64,000 nucleotides of DNA from Leucobacter sp. OLIS6 (GTDB taxonomy: Bacteria > Actinomycetota > Actinomycetes > Actinomycetales > Microbacteriaceae), in the NCBI RefSeq assembly GCF_002752355.1, contig NZ_MRAV01000008.1:124001-188000 (forward strand). Reading direction: 5' to 3'. The stretch's first letter is position 1; each line of letters begins with the position of its first letter. Both the position numbers and the translations under genes were made by a program. Under the pieces are notes generated by a model. That model had not been told where the DNA came from. It saw only the letters and a program-made list of their open reading frames with translations, and searched no databases. Below are positions 29,564 to 38,613 of the stretch, piece by piece.

Positions 29564-30001
29564 TCACCCGATCAGCGTTGCGAGCCTCCGGACGGCGAAC
29601 TCATAGCCCTGGATCCCGGCTCCCGCGATCACGAACGCGGCGATCGGCGAGACGAAGGAATGGTGACGGAACTCCTCGCGCGCGTGCACGTTGGAGAGGT
29701 GCACCTCGGCGACGGGGAGCGCGACGGCCGAGAGCGCATCGCGGATCGCCACGGAGGTGTGCGTGTACGCGGCCGGGTTGATGACGATCGCGGCGCAGTC
29801 CCCGCGAGCCGACTGGATCGCGTCGACGAGCTCGCCCTCGTGGTTGCTCTGCACGGCCCGCACTTCGAGGCCGAGCTCCGCTCCGACGGACGAGACGAGC
29901 GCCTCGATGCCGGCCAGGGTGTCGTGCCCGTAGACCTCGGGTTCGCGGGTGCCGAGCAGATTCAGGTTCGGCCCGTTCACCAGCAGGATCCGCTTCGACA
30001 T
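29564..30001 (-). CDS. aroQ: type II 3-dehydroquinate dehydratase
   Basis: A 145-residue dodecameric shikimate-pathway enzyme that dehydrates 3-dehydroquinate. The N-terminal [16 protein letters not shown] carries the catalytic Tyr and active-site Arg; [16 protein letters not shown] supplies the Asn; [15 protein letters not shown] completes the site. The ATG at 30001 begins the conserved start and has GGAG about 6 bases upstream; the longer frame to 30286 is antisense to trmB. No other aro genes are adjacent. It is divergent from trmB. Confidence 0.96.
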   Translation of the reverse strand: MSKRILLVNGPNLNLLGTREPEVYGHDTLAGIEALVSSVGAELGLEVRAVQSNHEGELVDAIQSARGDCAAIVINPAAYTHTSVAIRDALSAVALPVAEVHLSNVHAREEFRHHSFVSPIAAFVIAGAGIQGYEFAVRRLATLIG

Positions 30002-30097
30002 GCTCGCTCCGTCTCGGGAGCCGTTCCGATGCCGCTCGATCGCGGGCCGTGCTCCTGCCCCCATCGTATCGTCGCGGTCGCTCGGCGCCCGCTGCGC

Positions 30098-30103
30098 TAC
30101 CGT
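30098..30103 (+). promoter_or_regulatory. -10 element, trmB (leaderless type)
   Basis: TACCGT with exactly 6 bases to the GTG at 30110. Confidence 0.5.
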
Positions 30104-30109
30104 TGTCGG

Positions 30110-30874
30110 GTGAGCGAGACCCCGAACGAGACCCCGCAGCAGCCCCTCCCGGCGAAGAGCTTCGACCCGCGGACCTTCCGAGAGAAGCCGGTCTCCTTCG
30201 TGCGTCGCGGCCGGATGACCCCGTCGCAGGAGCGCGCATGGGACGAGCTCGGCCCGCGGTTCCTGGTCGATCTGCCCCGCGATCACGCCGTGACGAGCAT
30301 CGCGAAGGACGCGATTCTCGATCCCTCGGCGGTCTACGGGCGCACGGCGCCGCTGACGGTCGAGGTCGGTTCAGGACAGGGGCACGCCATCGTGCACGCG
30401 GCGTCCGAGCATCGGGATCGCGACTATCTCGCGATCGAGGTGTTCCAGGCCGGTCTCGCACGCACGATGATCCGGGCCGAGTGGGCCGACACGACGAACC
30501 TGAAGCTGGTCGAGGCGAACGCCCCCGAGGTGCTGGAGCACGCCCTGCCCGCGGGCTCGGTCGACGAGATCTGGGTGTTCTTCCCGGACCCGTGGCACAA
30601 GGCTCGGCACAACAAGCGCCGCCTGATCTCCGAGGACTTCATGCGGATCGCAGCGCGGGCGCTGCGCCCCGGCGGCGTGCTGCGCCTCGCCACCGATTGG
30701 GAGGACTACGCCGAGCAGATGCGCGAGGTCGGCGACGCCGCCTCCGCCGCCTTCGAGCGCGCGTTCGACGGCGACTGGGCCCCTCGTTTCGACGGGCGGG
30801 TGCTCACCGCGTTCGAGCAGAAGGGGATCGACAAGGGGCGCGAGATCCGCGACCTCGCCTACCGCCTGCGCTGA
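30110..30874 (+). CDS. trmB: tRNA (guanine-N7-)-methyltransferase
   Basis: A 254-residue SAM-dependent enzyme that methylates G46 in the tRNA variable loop. The SAM motif is [16 protein letters not shown]. The TrmB hallmark [17 protein letters not shown] sits mid-protein, and a C-terminal [21 protein letters not shown] closes it (Thr and Glu conserved in the family). The GTG at 30110 lies 6 bases after TACCGT. A ~50-residue N-terminal extension before the catalytic core is usual in actinobacteria. The 3' end overlaps the convergent ogt gene by 16 bases. Confidence 0.96.
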   Translation: MSETPNETPQQPLPAKSFDPRTFREKPVSFVRRGRMTPSQERAWDELGPRFLVDLPRDHAVTSIAKDAILDPSAVYGRTAPLTVEVGSGQGHAIVHAASEHRDRDYLAIEVFQAGLARTMIRAEWADTTNLKLVEANAPEVLEHALPAGSVDEIWVFFPDPWHKARHNKRRLISEDFMRIAARALRPGGVLRLATDWEDYAEQMREVGDAASAAFERAFDGDWAPRFDGRVLTAFEQKGIDKGREIRDLAYRLR

Positions 30875-31428
30875 GCGCCCGCGGCCGAGGGTGCCGGAGC
30901 TCCCTCGTGCTGCAGCAGCCGCCGTTTGAGATCCGCTCCGAACAGGTAGCCGCCGACCCCGCCGTCCCGACGGAGGATCCGGTGGCAGGGGACGATGAGC
31001 CCGATCAGGTTGGTGGCGCAGGCCGATGCGGCCGCGCGCACGGCGTCCGGCCGTCCCGCGCGTTCGGCGAGCCCGGTGTACGTGACGTGCTCTCCGGCGC
31101 GCACCCGACGCAGCGCGCGTCGGACGCCGCCGCGGAACTCCGTTTCGGGCTGGGAGACGCGGATCCCGTCGATCGCATCGAGTCGGCCTGCCGCATAGGC
31201 GCGCAGGGCCCCGGCGATCGGATGCTCGTCGTCGGGCCGGTCGTCGAGCCCGCGGAGGGACAGCTCGGGTGCGCTCGCCGAGAGCCGTTCCCGGAGGAGG
31301 CGGTGGCCAGGGTCGAACTCGGTATCGAAACCGCCGGCGCGGACGACGCCGTCCTCAGGGGCCCAGATCGCGCGGAACGGGCTTCCGGCGATCACGACGG
31401 TGGTGTGGGCGAGCGGTGCTGCGGTCAT
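30859..31428 (-). CDS. ogt: methylated-DNA-protein-cysteine methyltransferase
   Basis: A 189-residue suicide enzyme that takes the methyl group from O6-methylguanine. The acceptor Cys is in the invariant IVPCHRIL (residues about 149-156), followed by GGVGGYLFG; the DNA-binding helix RAGEHVTYTGLAERAGRPDAVRAAASACATN is cited here only by its ends, RAGEHVTY and SACATN. ATG 31428 overlaps the Ada-AlkA stop (ATGA), making it the last of three coupled genes. It overlaps trmB by 16 bases at the 3' end. Confidence 0.95.
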   Translation of the reverse strand: MTAAPLAHTTVVIAGSPFRAIWAPEDGVVRAGGFDTEFDPGHRLLRERLSASAPELSLRGLDDRPDDEHPIAGALRAYAAGRLDAIDGIRVSQPETEFRGGVRRALRRVRAGEHVTYTGLAERAGRPDAVRAAASACATNLIGLIVPCHRILRRDGGVGGYLFGADLKRRLLQHEGAPAPSAAGAQRRR

Positions 31429-32996
31429 GACGGGTCCTTCCGGGTCGGGGTCGCGGTCGATTCGAGGAAGTCGGCCCAGAGCAGCTGCGCGGCGTACCCG
31501 CGGAACGGTCGCCAGCCCTCGGCGCGCCGCACCGCCTCGCGCGCCGTCCCGACTCCGAGCGATCGGTGCAGGATCAGGTCGCCGGCGGGGTAGGCGTCCG
31601 GATCCCCGAGCCCCCGCAGCGCGATCAGCTCCGCCGTCCAGGGGCCGATGCCGCGGAGCTCGAGCAGGCGGGACCGTGCCTCGGCGCGATCGGCGCCCGG
31701 ACCCAGGTCGAGGCCGTCCGCGATCGCGGCGGCGAGCGTCCGGAGGGTCTCCGCCCGACTGCGCATGATCCCGAGCGCGGCGCGCAGCTCCTCGAGCGGA
31801 GTGTCGGCGATCCGCGCGGGATCCGGTGCGCCGAGGAACCCGTCGGCTCGGGCGAGCGGCCGATCGTCCGGCCTCGCGAAGGCGGCGGCGAGCCGCCCCT
31901 GCACCGTCCGGGCCGCGGCGAGCGAGACCTGCTGGCCGAGCACCACGCCGAGCGCGAACTCGGCGGGGGTGCGGGCGCCGGGCGAGCGGAGCCCCGGCCG
32001 GGCCGCGATCAGGGGCGCGAGCAGCGGGTCCTCGCGGAACGCGTCGCCCAGCAGGCCGGGGTCTGCGTCGAGGTCGAGCAGGCGGCGCAGGTTCTCGATC
32101 GCCGGGAGGGTGTCGGCGAGGGAGGGCAGTTCGAGCCCGACCGGGACCGCGACGGAGCCTGCGCCGACGGCGGCGACCCTGCCCCAGTCGATGCGGGCGA
32201 CGGCCGTGCCGCCGGGCGCGTCGATCGCGTGGCGCGTCGGTTCCGACGGATCTGTCGGGACCTCGTCGCGCCCGGGCACCGCGTGCGCGGCGAGGTACGC
32301 ACGCACCTGGGCCGCCGCGAACGGCGCTCGCGTGCGGAGCCTGAGCGCGAGCGCGGGACGCTCGTCGGAGGTCGCCGTGCCGGACCCCCGGGCAGTCGGT
32401 GTACGAGCGGAGTCCCGGACGAGCGACGACGGCGCGACGCCGAACTCCTCGCGCATGGTGTCCCCGAACTGGCGGACGCTGCCGAATCCTGCGGCGAACG
32501 CGATGTCGGCGAGCGGCAGATCGGTCTGTTCGATGAGGGCGCGCGCCGCGTGCGCCCGCCGGGTGCGGGCGAGCTGCAGCGGACCCGCACCGATCTCCTC
32601 GACGAGGATCCTGCGGAGGTGCCGCTCGCTCACGGCGAGCTCGGAGGCGAGCCCGGGCACTCCGGCCTCGTCGATGGCGCCGTCCCGGATCCGGCGGACG
32701 GCCCGGGCCGCGAGGTCTCCCCGGGCGTTCCAGTCGGGGGAACCCGGGATCGTGTCGGGGCGGCACCGCTTGCACGCGCGGAACCCCGCGGCCACGCAGG
32801 CGGCGGCGCTGGGGAAGAACCGGCAGTTCTCGGGCTTCGGCTTACGCGCCGGGCAGGAGGGTCGGCAGTAGATGCCGGTGCTGGTCACGCCGAGGTAGAG
32901 CCTGCCGTCCCAGCGCGCGTCGCGCCCGGAGATCGCGCGATAGCTCGCGGCGAAGTCGAGGCCCTGGGCGGGGTGGGATGGGGCGTCGCTCGTCAT
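31425..32996 (-). CDS. Ada-AlkA fusion: methyl-phosphotriester sensor, AraC HTH and 3-methyladenine glycosylase
   Basis: A 523-residue three-domain protein. Residues 1-75 are the Ada zinc domain with four Cys (GIYCRPSCPAR and FRACKRCRPD), one of which accepts methyl from DNA phosphotriesters. Residues about 85-185 are an AraC-type double HTH (LASELAVSERHLRRILVEEI; FAAGFGSVRQFGDTMREEFG). The rest is AlkA: an N-terminal fold, then helix-hairpin-helix LRGIGPWTAELIALRG and the catalytic Asp in YPAGDLIL. It should both sense methylation and excise alkylated bases. Start and stop overlap its neighbours by ATGA, so synthesis is coupled to the membrane protein and Ogt. Confidence 0.94.
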   Translation of the reverse strand: MTSDAPSHPAQGLDFAASYRAISGRDARWDGRLYLGVTSTGIYCRPSCPARKPKPENCRFFPSAAACVAAGFRACKRCRPDTIPGSPDWNARGDLAARAVRRIRDGAIDEAGVPGLASELAVSERHLRRILVEEIGAGPLQLARTRRAHAARALIEQTDLPLADIAFAAGFGSVRQFGDTMREEFGVAPSSLVRDSARTPTARGSGTATSDERPALALRLRTRAPFAAAQVRAYLAAHAVPGRDEVPTDPSEPTRHAIDAPGGTAVARIDWGRVAAVGAGSVAVPVGLELPSLADTLPAIENLRRLLDLDADPGLLGDAFREDPLLAPLIAARPGLRSPGARTPAEFALGVVLGQQVSLAAARTVQGRLAAAFARPDDRPLARADGFLGAPDPARIADTPLEELRAALGIMRSRAETLRTLAAAIADGLDLGPGADRAEARSRLLELRGIGPWTAELIALRGLGDPDAYPAGDLILHRSLGVGTAREAVRRAEGWRPFRGYAAQLLWADFLESTATPTRKDPS

Positions 32997-34375
32997 TCCT
33001 CCATTGTGGTGGCGGCAGGGGCTCTCGACACGCGGTTTTCGGACATCTCGGTGGAGGACGGACGATCGCCCGGCTGCCGCAGCAGCTCGACCACCAGGGC
33101 CGTCGCCAGGACGGCGACCAGGGTCCACACCACGCCGGCGAACGACGCGGGCCGGCTCAGGAACACGAGGAGCACGCCCAGCGCCGCGACGAGGGACAGG
33201 ATCGCGGGGCGCAGCCGCTCGATCGCCCGGCCGAAGCCGCGGGGATCGAGCCCGGCCCGGTCGCGCGCCGCCCGCAGCGCACCGAACCCCGCGGCGCCCG
33301 CCGCGCGCGCGGCGACCGCGATGCGGGATCCACCGGCGATCCACGCGCCCGCCGCGATGCAGATCGCGAGCGCCACCAGTGCCAGGAGCGAGGACCGCAT
33401 GACGAGGGTGAGCTGCTCGAACAGCGCATCGGCCGTGGCCGCGGGCATGATCGAGGGGCTCACGGACCCGATGAAGAACTGCCGGCCGATGCCGAGGCCC
33501 GACGCGAGCAGCAGCAGCGACGCTGCGAGTGCGGATCCGGCCCACGCGATGGCGCGCAGCCGGCCCCGTGCCACGAGCACGCCGAGGGCGAGCAGGCCCA
33601 GCGAGAGCCAGGGGAGCCAGGTGCCCGCCGCGGTGGCGAGCTGGTAGACGGTGCGGACGAGCACGAGGGAGTCGGAGGCCGCGAGCGGGATGCTGCGGTG
33701 GACCTCGGGAATGGCCGAAGCGAATCCGAAGCCCTGCTGCTGGAGCGAGCGCTTGACCTCGGCGACGACCGAGTCGAGCTGCAGCGAGAGCGTACCGTCG
33801 TCGCCGAGCCGGACGGCGCTCGACGGGTCGTCCTGGATCACCGCGATGGCCCGGCTGTGGGTCTCGCGGAGCGCGGTCGACCACACCCTGGCGAACTCGG
33901 GCGAGCGCACGACGCGGTCGACCGCCGTGGAGATGAGCGATTCGACTCCTGCGACCGCGGGCGCCGTGAGCAGCGGGAGCGCAGCCTTGGCCTGGGGCGG
34001 CAGATCGAGCTGTTCGATTCCGCCGAGCAGGTCGCCGACGAGCCCCTTCACGTCGACGTGCTGCGCGATCGCCTGCTCGGCCTGCGCCGAGATGTAGTCC
34101 TGCACCGCCGGACGGGTGACGACGGGGGCGAAGGTCTCGACGAAGCGATCCGTATCGACGAGCTCGGCGCGCGCCCAGCTGCCGATGACGGCGACGGGGG
34201 CGAGGAGTGCGCCGATCGCGATGAGCGCGATCACCCCGGCTGCGCGCAGTCGACCCCGCTTCGGGCCGACGCGGCCGGCCCCGCCGCTGCTCCCAGCGGC
34301 CTCGAGCTCGCGGTTGCGGGTCTCGAGCTCGGCGATGCGCTCGCGCAGGGCATCCGCTTCGCGGGATTCGTTCAT
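32993..34375 (-). CDS. multi-pass membrane protein with large extracytoplasmic loop, function unknown
   Basis: A 460-residue protein. Residues 1-35 form a charged short coiled coil (ADALRERIAELETRNRELEAA). One helix (about 45-65) leads to an outside domain of about 170 residues rich in VxTPAVQDYI-like helices. Then come about six helices: 235-255, 260-280, 325-350 and 385-430, roughly. No enzymatic motif is visible. I chose ATG 34375 because AAGGA lies 7 bases upstream; the frame continues to 34456 without support. Its stop overlaps the Ada-AlkA start, so it leads the repair operon. Similar actinobacterial proteins are annotated only as hypothetical. Confidence 0.8.
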   Translation of the reverse strand: MNESREADALRERIAELETRNRELEAAGSSGGAGRVGPKRGRLRAAGVIALIAIGALLAPVAVIGSWARAELVDTDRFVETFAPVVTRPAVQDYISAQAEQAIAQHVDVKGLVGDLLGGIEQLDLPPQAKAALPLLTAPAVAGVESLISTAVDRVVRSPEFARVWSTALRETHSRAIAVIQDDPSSAVRLGDDGTLSLQLDSVVAEVKRSLQQQGFGFASAIPEVHRSIPLAASDSLVLVRTVYQLATAAGTWLPWLSLGLLALGVLVARGRLRAIAWAGSALAASLLLLASGLGIGRQFFIGSVSPSIMPAATADALFEQLTLVMRSSLLALVALAICIAAGAWIAGGSRIAVAARAAGAAGFGALRAARDRAGLDPRGFGRAIERLRPAILSLVAALGVLLVFLSRPASFAGVVWTLVAVLATALVVELLRQPGDRPSSTEMSENRVSRAPAATTMEE

Positions 34376-34508
34376 CGGTGATCCTTCCCAGGGGGCGGCG
34401 CACACCGCACGGGTCCATACTGGCAGCGTGCAGCGGTCGTCGGGGCGACGAGTCACCCGGAAGGCACCCGCGGGTGCCCCGGGACCGGGGGCCTCCGGTC
34501 AGACCTTC

Positions 34509-34514
34509 TAGGCT
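34509..34514 (+). promoter_or_regulatory. -10 element, cutC (leaderless type)
   Basis: TAGGCT with exactly 6 bases to the ATG at 34521. Confidence 0.55.
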
Positions 34515-34520
34515 GGGCAG

Positions 34521-35273
34521 ATGAACACAGCAGCGGAGACGCCGGCACCGGGTCGGCTGGCGGTCGAGATCGTCGCGCAGGACCTCGACGGCGTGCGGAT
34601 CGCCCTCGCCGAGGGCGCGGACCGCGTGGAGCTCTGCACCGCGCTCGTGACGGGCGGCCTGACGCCGAGCGCCGCGCTGATCGAATCGGCGGCGGAGCTC
34701 GCGCGCGACGCCGGACGCGAGGGCTTCGTGCACGTCCTGATCCGCTCCCGTCCGGGCGACTTCGTCTACAGCGCTGAGGAGCTCGGACTCATGCGTCGGG
34801 ATGCCGCCCACGCGGTCCGTCTCGGTGCGTCCGGCGCGGTCGTCGGCGCGCTCGACCGGTCGGGCGAGATCGATCTCCCGGCCGTCGCGGCCTTCCGCGA
34901 CGCGGCCGGTGCGGCCGAGGTCACCTTCCATCGCGCGCTCGACCTCAGCACCGACCCGGTAGCCGCGCTGGCGGCGCTCGCCGAGCTCGGCGTCGCGCGC
35001 GTGCTGACCTCGGGCGGCGCCGCGCGCGTCTCGGAGGGCATGTCCGTGCTGCGGGCGCTCGCCGCCGCGGGAACCGGTGTGCAGATCATGGCCGGTGGGG
35101 GAGCGACGCCGGGCGACGCCGCTGCGTTGCGCGCCGCCGGAGCGGACGCGCTGCACCTGTCCGCTCGACGCACCCTGACCGGCGGGCCGACCGGGCCGGG
35201 CGGCGGCGATTCGTCCTACGACGCGACCGACGCGGGGATCGTGCGGGCCGCGGTCGCCGCGGCGCGCGCCTGA
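34521..35273 (+). CDS. cutC: CutC-family copper homeostasis-like protein
   Basis: A 250-residue TIM-barrel protein. Family segments are VEIVAQDLDGVRIALAEGADRVELC, then GGLTPSAALIE, IRSRPGDFVY, VTFHRALDL and VLTSGGAA. The family is named for copper handling in E. coli, but a direct copper role is doubtful; no copper ATPase or sensor is nearby, so I treat the function as unknown. The ATG is 6 bases after TAGGCT. It converges on the YdeI-like gene and both stops lie inside one palindrome. Confidence 0.93.
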   Translation: MNTAAETPAPGRLAVEIVAQDLDGVRIALAEGADRVELCTALVTGGLTPSAALIESAAELARDAGREGFVHVLIRSRPGDFVYSAEELGLMRRDAAHAVRLGASGAVVGALDRSGEIDLPAVAAFRDAAGAAEVTFHRALDLSTDPVAALAALAELGVARVLTSGGAARVSEGMSVLRALAAAGTGVQIMAGGGATPGDAAALRAAGADALHLSARRTLTGGPTGPGGGDSSYDATDAGIVRAAVAAARA

Positions 35274-35286
35274 TCCTGGATCAGGC
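35268..35286. terminator. palindrome containing both stop codons of cutC and the YdeI-like gene
   Basis: GCCTGATCC-T-GGATCAGGC, perfect 9-base arms. TGA at 35271-35273 ends cutC and the complementary TCA at 35281-35283 ends the opposite gene. Confidence 0.55.
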
Positions 35287-35727
35287 CTCGGCCCGCAACC
35301 GCTCGACGATCGCGAGGATCCGGCGCTCGCGCGTCTCCTCACGCTTCGCATCGGCGACCGCGCGGGCGTCCTCCTTGCGCGCGGTGAAGGACTGCGCTTC
35401 GAATCGGGCGCGCACGAGGGGATCCGCGTCGAGCGCCGCCGCGAGCTCCGCGGGGATCTCGACCTCGCGCGGCGCCTCGTCGAGCTCGATGCGCGCCTCG
35501 ATCTCGTCGCCGATCTCGACGCCGAGCGCCGCGCGATTCGCCTTCGAGATGCCGATGAGGTTCTGCCCGCCCATCACGCCGAGGCGGAGACGGACGGAGG
35601 CGGTTCCGATGGTGACGCGCACGGCGGCGCGTTTGCCGCCGCCGAGCTCGGCGACCTGCGCGTCGCTGAGCACGATGGCGGTCGCGGGACCGTGCGGGTC
35701 GAGGACGGTGCGGACGGTGAGGGTCAT
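35281..35727 (-). CDS. YdeI/OmpD-associated-like protein (DUF1905 plus YdeI domain)
   Basis: A 148-residue protein. The first 95 residues fit DUF1905, a small beta-barrel (AIVLSDAQVAELGGGKRAAV, then GGQNLIGISKANRAALGVEIGD). The rest is the helical YdeI-type tail (FTARKEDARAVADAKREETR) typical of bacteriocin-protection/YdeI proteins. No enzymatic role is established. Minus-strand CATACT lies 6 bases before the ATG. It converges on cutC with a shared palindrome. Confidence 0.82.
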   Translation of the reverse strand: MTLTVRTVLDPHGPATAIVLSDAQVAELGGGKRAAVRVTIGTASVRLRLGVMGGQNLIGISKANRAALGVEIGDEIEARIELDEAPREVEIPAELAAALDADPLVRARFEAQSFTARKEDARAVADAKREETRERRILAIVERLRAEA

Positions 35728-35772
35728 CGCTTCAGTATGCCCCTCGGTCGGGCTCCGCGGGAGCGCGCCCGG

Positions 35773-38508
35773 TCATCCGGCGGCCTCCTCATCATCCCAG
35801 CGGGTCGCATCGAGCGCTTCGGCCACGGCCTCCCGAGATCCGGCGCCGAGCTTCATGAGGATCCGCGCGACGTGGGTCTCGACCGTGCGCCGGGAGTTCT
35901 GCAGCCGTTTCGCGATCTGGGCGTTGCTGTAGCCGAGGGAGACGAGCTCCGCGACGTGCTGCTCGCGCACCGTGAGCGCGGGGTGTCTGGGGGTGGGAAC
36001 GAACATGCCGCGCCGGGCGAGGCGTCGCGCGGTGTCTCCCGCGTTCTCCCGCCCGGGGGCGCGCAGCTGGTCGATGTGCTGCGCCAGCAGGGGAGCGATG
36101 GGGGCGGCGAGGGAGGAACCGAGTTCCCGGGCCCGAGCGAGCTGCTCGGGTGGCAGCGGCGGTCCACCGCAGAGCTGGATCGCGTGCAGAGCCCGGAGCT
36201 CCATGAGTCCGAATCCGTACTCCCGAGCTCGCTGCGCGATCGCCTCGGCCTCTCCGCGCTCGGTACCGTCGGGGGCCCAGAGCCGCGCGAGCAGGAGATG
36301 GTATCGGCTCGGGACGTCGAGCAGCCGGCTCGTCCCCGTCGTCCACCCGGCGATGCTGGCACGGGTGACCCTCGCACCGGCGAGGTCTCCGCTCGCCGTC
36401 TGAGCGAGGGCGAGCGAGGCGAGCAGCAGTCCCTCCGAGCCGGTACCGGTGAAGTCGTCCAGCTCCGAGCACGCGATCGCCAGGCACTCGGACGCTCGCG
36501 TCCAATCGCCCTGCATGAGCGCCAGCAGGCCCCGTCCGGATGAGACGACCGTCTCTCGGAGTCGCGGACCGCCGGCACCCCGGGCGATCGCCTGCTCCAT
36601 CACCCCGTAGATGAACGCGGCTTCGCGACTGTGCCCGGCGAACACGTCGACGAGGCACCAGACTCCGATGATCTCGCCGGCGGCGAGCGGATAGTCGGCT
36701 GCGACCTGCACGGCGAAGCGGAGCTGCTGCCGAGCGATCTGCCGCGCCTGCCGGGTCTCGCCCCGCTGGCCGTGCAGCAGGATCGAGGTCGGGGCGAACG
36801 GGAGGAACCCCGGGGTGCCCTGCGTGGCTTCGGAGAGACGCCGTTCGAGTTCGGTGGCGGCGACCATCTCACCGCCGTAGCAGAGCGCGATGCCGCGCTG
36901 CGCCTCGACACGGATCCCGGCGGTCGTCGCCGCTGCTGGCGGGCCCGCGGCGCCGAGCCGATCCGCCCAGTCGAGCGCGGCCACCGCGTCCTCCCAGCGC
37001 CCGACCATCAGCACCGCCGCGTCGGCGAAAGCGATTGCGAGGTCCGCGGCCAGGCCCGTGCGTTCGGCGCTCGCCGGCATGGTCTCGATGAGGGCCCGTG
37101 CGGCGGCCTCGTCGGCGGCCACGGCCTCGGGATCGCCGAGGTACCGGAACGCCTCGAGCCGGTTGACGAGCGCGGCGATCCGGAGCGACGGGTCGAGTCC
37201 GGGGCGCCGGAGCAGCGCGGAGGCGATGCGCACCCGGAACCCGTGGTCGACGAGCGGGCGAGCGAATCGGAACGCCGGCTCGAGGAGTTCGAGCGGGACC
37301 TCGCGATCGCCGTGCAGACCCCAGTCGACGACCGTCAGCAGGTCTTCAGTGGGGATCGTCCCTCCGCCGGTGGTGCGTTCGAGGTCCTCCGCGATGAGCG
37401 GCTCGACGGCCCGATCGTAGAGCTCGCGGTACTGCTGCCTGATACGGACCCGGTTGAGCATCGTCTCCGCCGTCTCGCCGTAGATCGGATGGGCGAGCTC
37501 CAGCACGGGTCTGCCGTCGGTCCGGTAGACGATCCGAACCACCTCTTTCTCCAGCAGTCGTTCGAGGGCGTCGGGCGAGATCGAGTCGTCGAGCAGGTGG
37601 AGCGGTGCCGGGGAGCAGAGCGCCGTCGTCTCGAACGCCGTCCGTTCGTCGGCCGGGAGCCGGGCGATCTCGGCGCGCAGGACGTCGTGCAGGGAGGTGC
37701 CGGGCGGGAGCGAGCCGGGCCAGACCCGCAGACCGTGCCGGTCCTCGAATGCTCCGGACCGGTCGAGCGCGCCGATGAGTTCGGCGAGGAACAGCGGGTT
37801 CCCTCCGGTCGACTGGTGCAGACGGTGGATCGTGTCGGGAGCGAAGGGCTTTCCGGGGAGCATCGCGGCAGAGAACTCCGCGGTCTCCGGCTGCGTCAGC
37901 TCGGGAACCTCGATCCGCCGCAGCTCTCCATCGCGCCAGGCTCGGGCGAGCAGGGCGGAGGGGCCCGGGACGCTGCGGCAGGTGAGGAGGACGCGGACAT
38001 CGGGGAGCGCCAGCAGCAGATCGGTGACGGCCTCGCTCATCGGGTCGAGCTGGGGCGTGTCGTCGATCAGGACGATGAGCGGAATCCCCTTCGCGCCTCC
38101 CGTGCAGGCGCGGACGAGCGACCGCGCGACCTCTTCGGGAGAGTCGCCCGCCGGCCCGCGGAGCGCGCGCAGCGCGGGCGCGAAGACGGCGAGCGGCGTG
38201 CGCTGCGTCGCGGTCGTGGCCGCGAATCGAGCGATGCGGGTGTTCGGACGGGCCTCGAGGAAGCCGAGCGTCGCTTCTCTCGCGAGGCGGGTCTTCCCGG
38301 AACCCGCAGCGCCCACCATGATCGCGCTCGCGCCGTCGGGTTCGAGCGCGCCCCGAGCTTCGGCCAGTAACGCGCTCCGTCCCCAGAACGGTGCCGAGTG
38401 CGGCGAGGCCGGAACGAAAGCGGGGTCCGCGGAGGATCCGATCTCACGCCCGACCTCGTTCTCCGACACCATCCCGCACCACCCGCCTGAGGACCCGGTG
38501 AGCGGCAC
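35773..38508 (-). CDS. large LuxR-type (LAL) ATPase transcriptional regulator
   Basis: A 911-residue regulator. An AAA/NACHT-like ATPase opens it, with Walker A VGAAGSGKTRL (about residues 64-74) and Walker B LIVLIDDTPQLD. A long helical middle resembles tetratricopeptide-like repeats. The C-terminal LuxR HTH is LTVREQHVAELVSLGYSNAQIAKRLQNS, then RRTVETHVARILMKLG. LAL proteins sense a ligand through the middle domain and hydrolyse ATP to activate promoters. The GTG start at 38508 is uncertain: ATG 38472 would drop 12 residues. Targets are unknown; the surface-protein gene just upstream on the same strand is a candidate. Confidence 0.92.
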   Translation of the reverse strand: MPLTGSSGGWCGMVSENEVGREIGSSADPAFVPASPHSAPFWGRSALLAEARGALEPDGASAIMVGAAGSGKTRLAREATLGFLEARPNTRIARFAATTATQRTPLAVFAPALRALRGPAGDSPEEVARSLVRACTGGAKGIPLIVLIDDTPQLDPMSEAVTDLLLALPDVRVLLTCRSVPGPSALLARAWRDGELRRIEVPELTQPETAEFSAAMLPGKPFAPDTIHRLHQSTGGNPLFLAELIGALDRSGAFEDRHGLRVWPGSLPPGTSLHDVLRAEIARLPADERTAFETTALCSPAPLHLLDDSISPDALERLLEKEVVRIVYRTDGRPVLELAHPIYGETAETMLNRVRIRQQYRELYDRAVEPLIAEDLERTTGGGTIPTEDLLTVVDWGLHGDREVPLELLEPAFRFARPLVDHGFRVRIASALLRRPGLDPSLRIAALVNRLEAFRYLGDPEAVAADEAAARALIETMPASAERTGLAADLAIAFADAAVLMVGRWEDAVAALDWADRLGAAGPPAAATTAGIRVEAQRGIALCYGGEMVAATELERRLSEATQGTPGFLPFAPTSILLHGQRGETRQARQIARQQLRFAVQVAADYPLAAGEIIGVWCLVDVFAGHSREAAFIYGVMEQAIARGAGGPRLRETVVSSGRGLLALMQGDWTRASECLAIACSELDDFTGTGSEGLLLASLALAQTASGDLAGARVTRASIAGWTTGTSRLLDVPSRYHLLLARLWAPDGTERGEAEAIAQRAREYGFGLMELRALHAIQLCGGPPLPPEQLARARELGSSLAAPIAPLLAQHIDQLRAPGRENAGDTARRLARRGMFVPTPRHPALTVREQHVAELVSLGYSNAQIAKRLQNSRRTVETHVARILMKLGAGSREAVAEALDATRWDDEEAAG

Positions 38509-38551
38509 TGCCCGTGGATCGACGGCTCAATGGTACGTCCGAAACATGACA

Positions 38552-38563
38552 ATTCATGTGAAT
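38552..38563. promoter_or_regulatory. palindrome in AT-rich gap upstream of the LAL regulator
   Basis: ATTCA-TG-TGAAT lies within an AT-rich patch 44 bases upstream of the regulator start. It may be an operator; no clear promoter hexamers could be assigned. Confidence 0.3.
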
Positions 38564-38613
38564 CGTTGAGTAGCCATGACCCCCGTTCGGCGAGCAAGGA
38601 TCCGCAGATCCGG

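Noticed and set aside
31425-35351. A single 1308-codon frame joining the Ada-AlkA gene to sequence past 33,000
   Set aside because: Family similarity starts only at ATG 32996; the upstream part is antisense or out of frame to the membrane protein and cutC, both of which have strong coding evidence.
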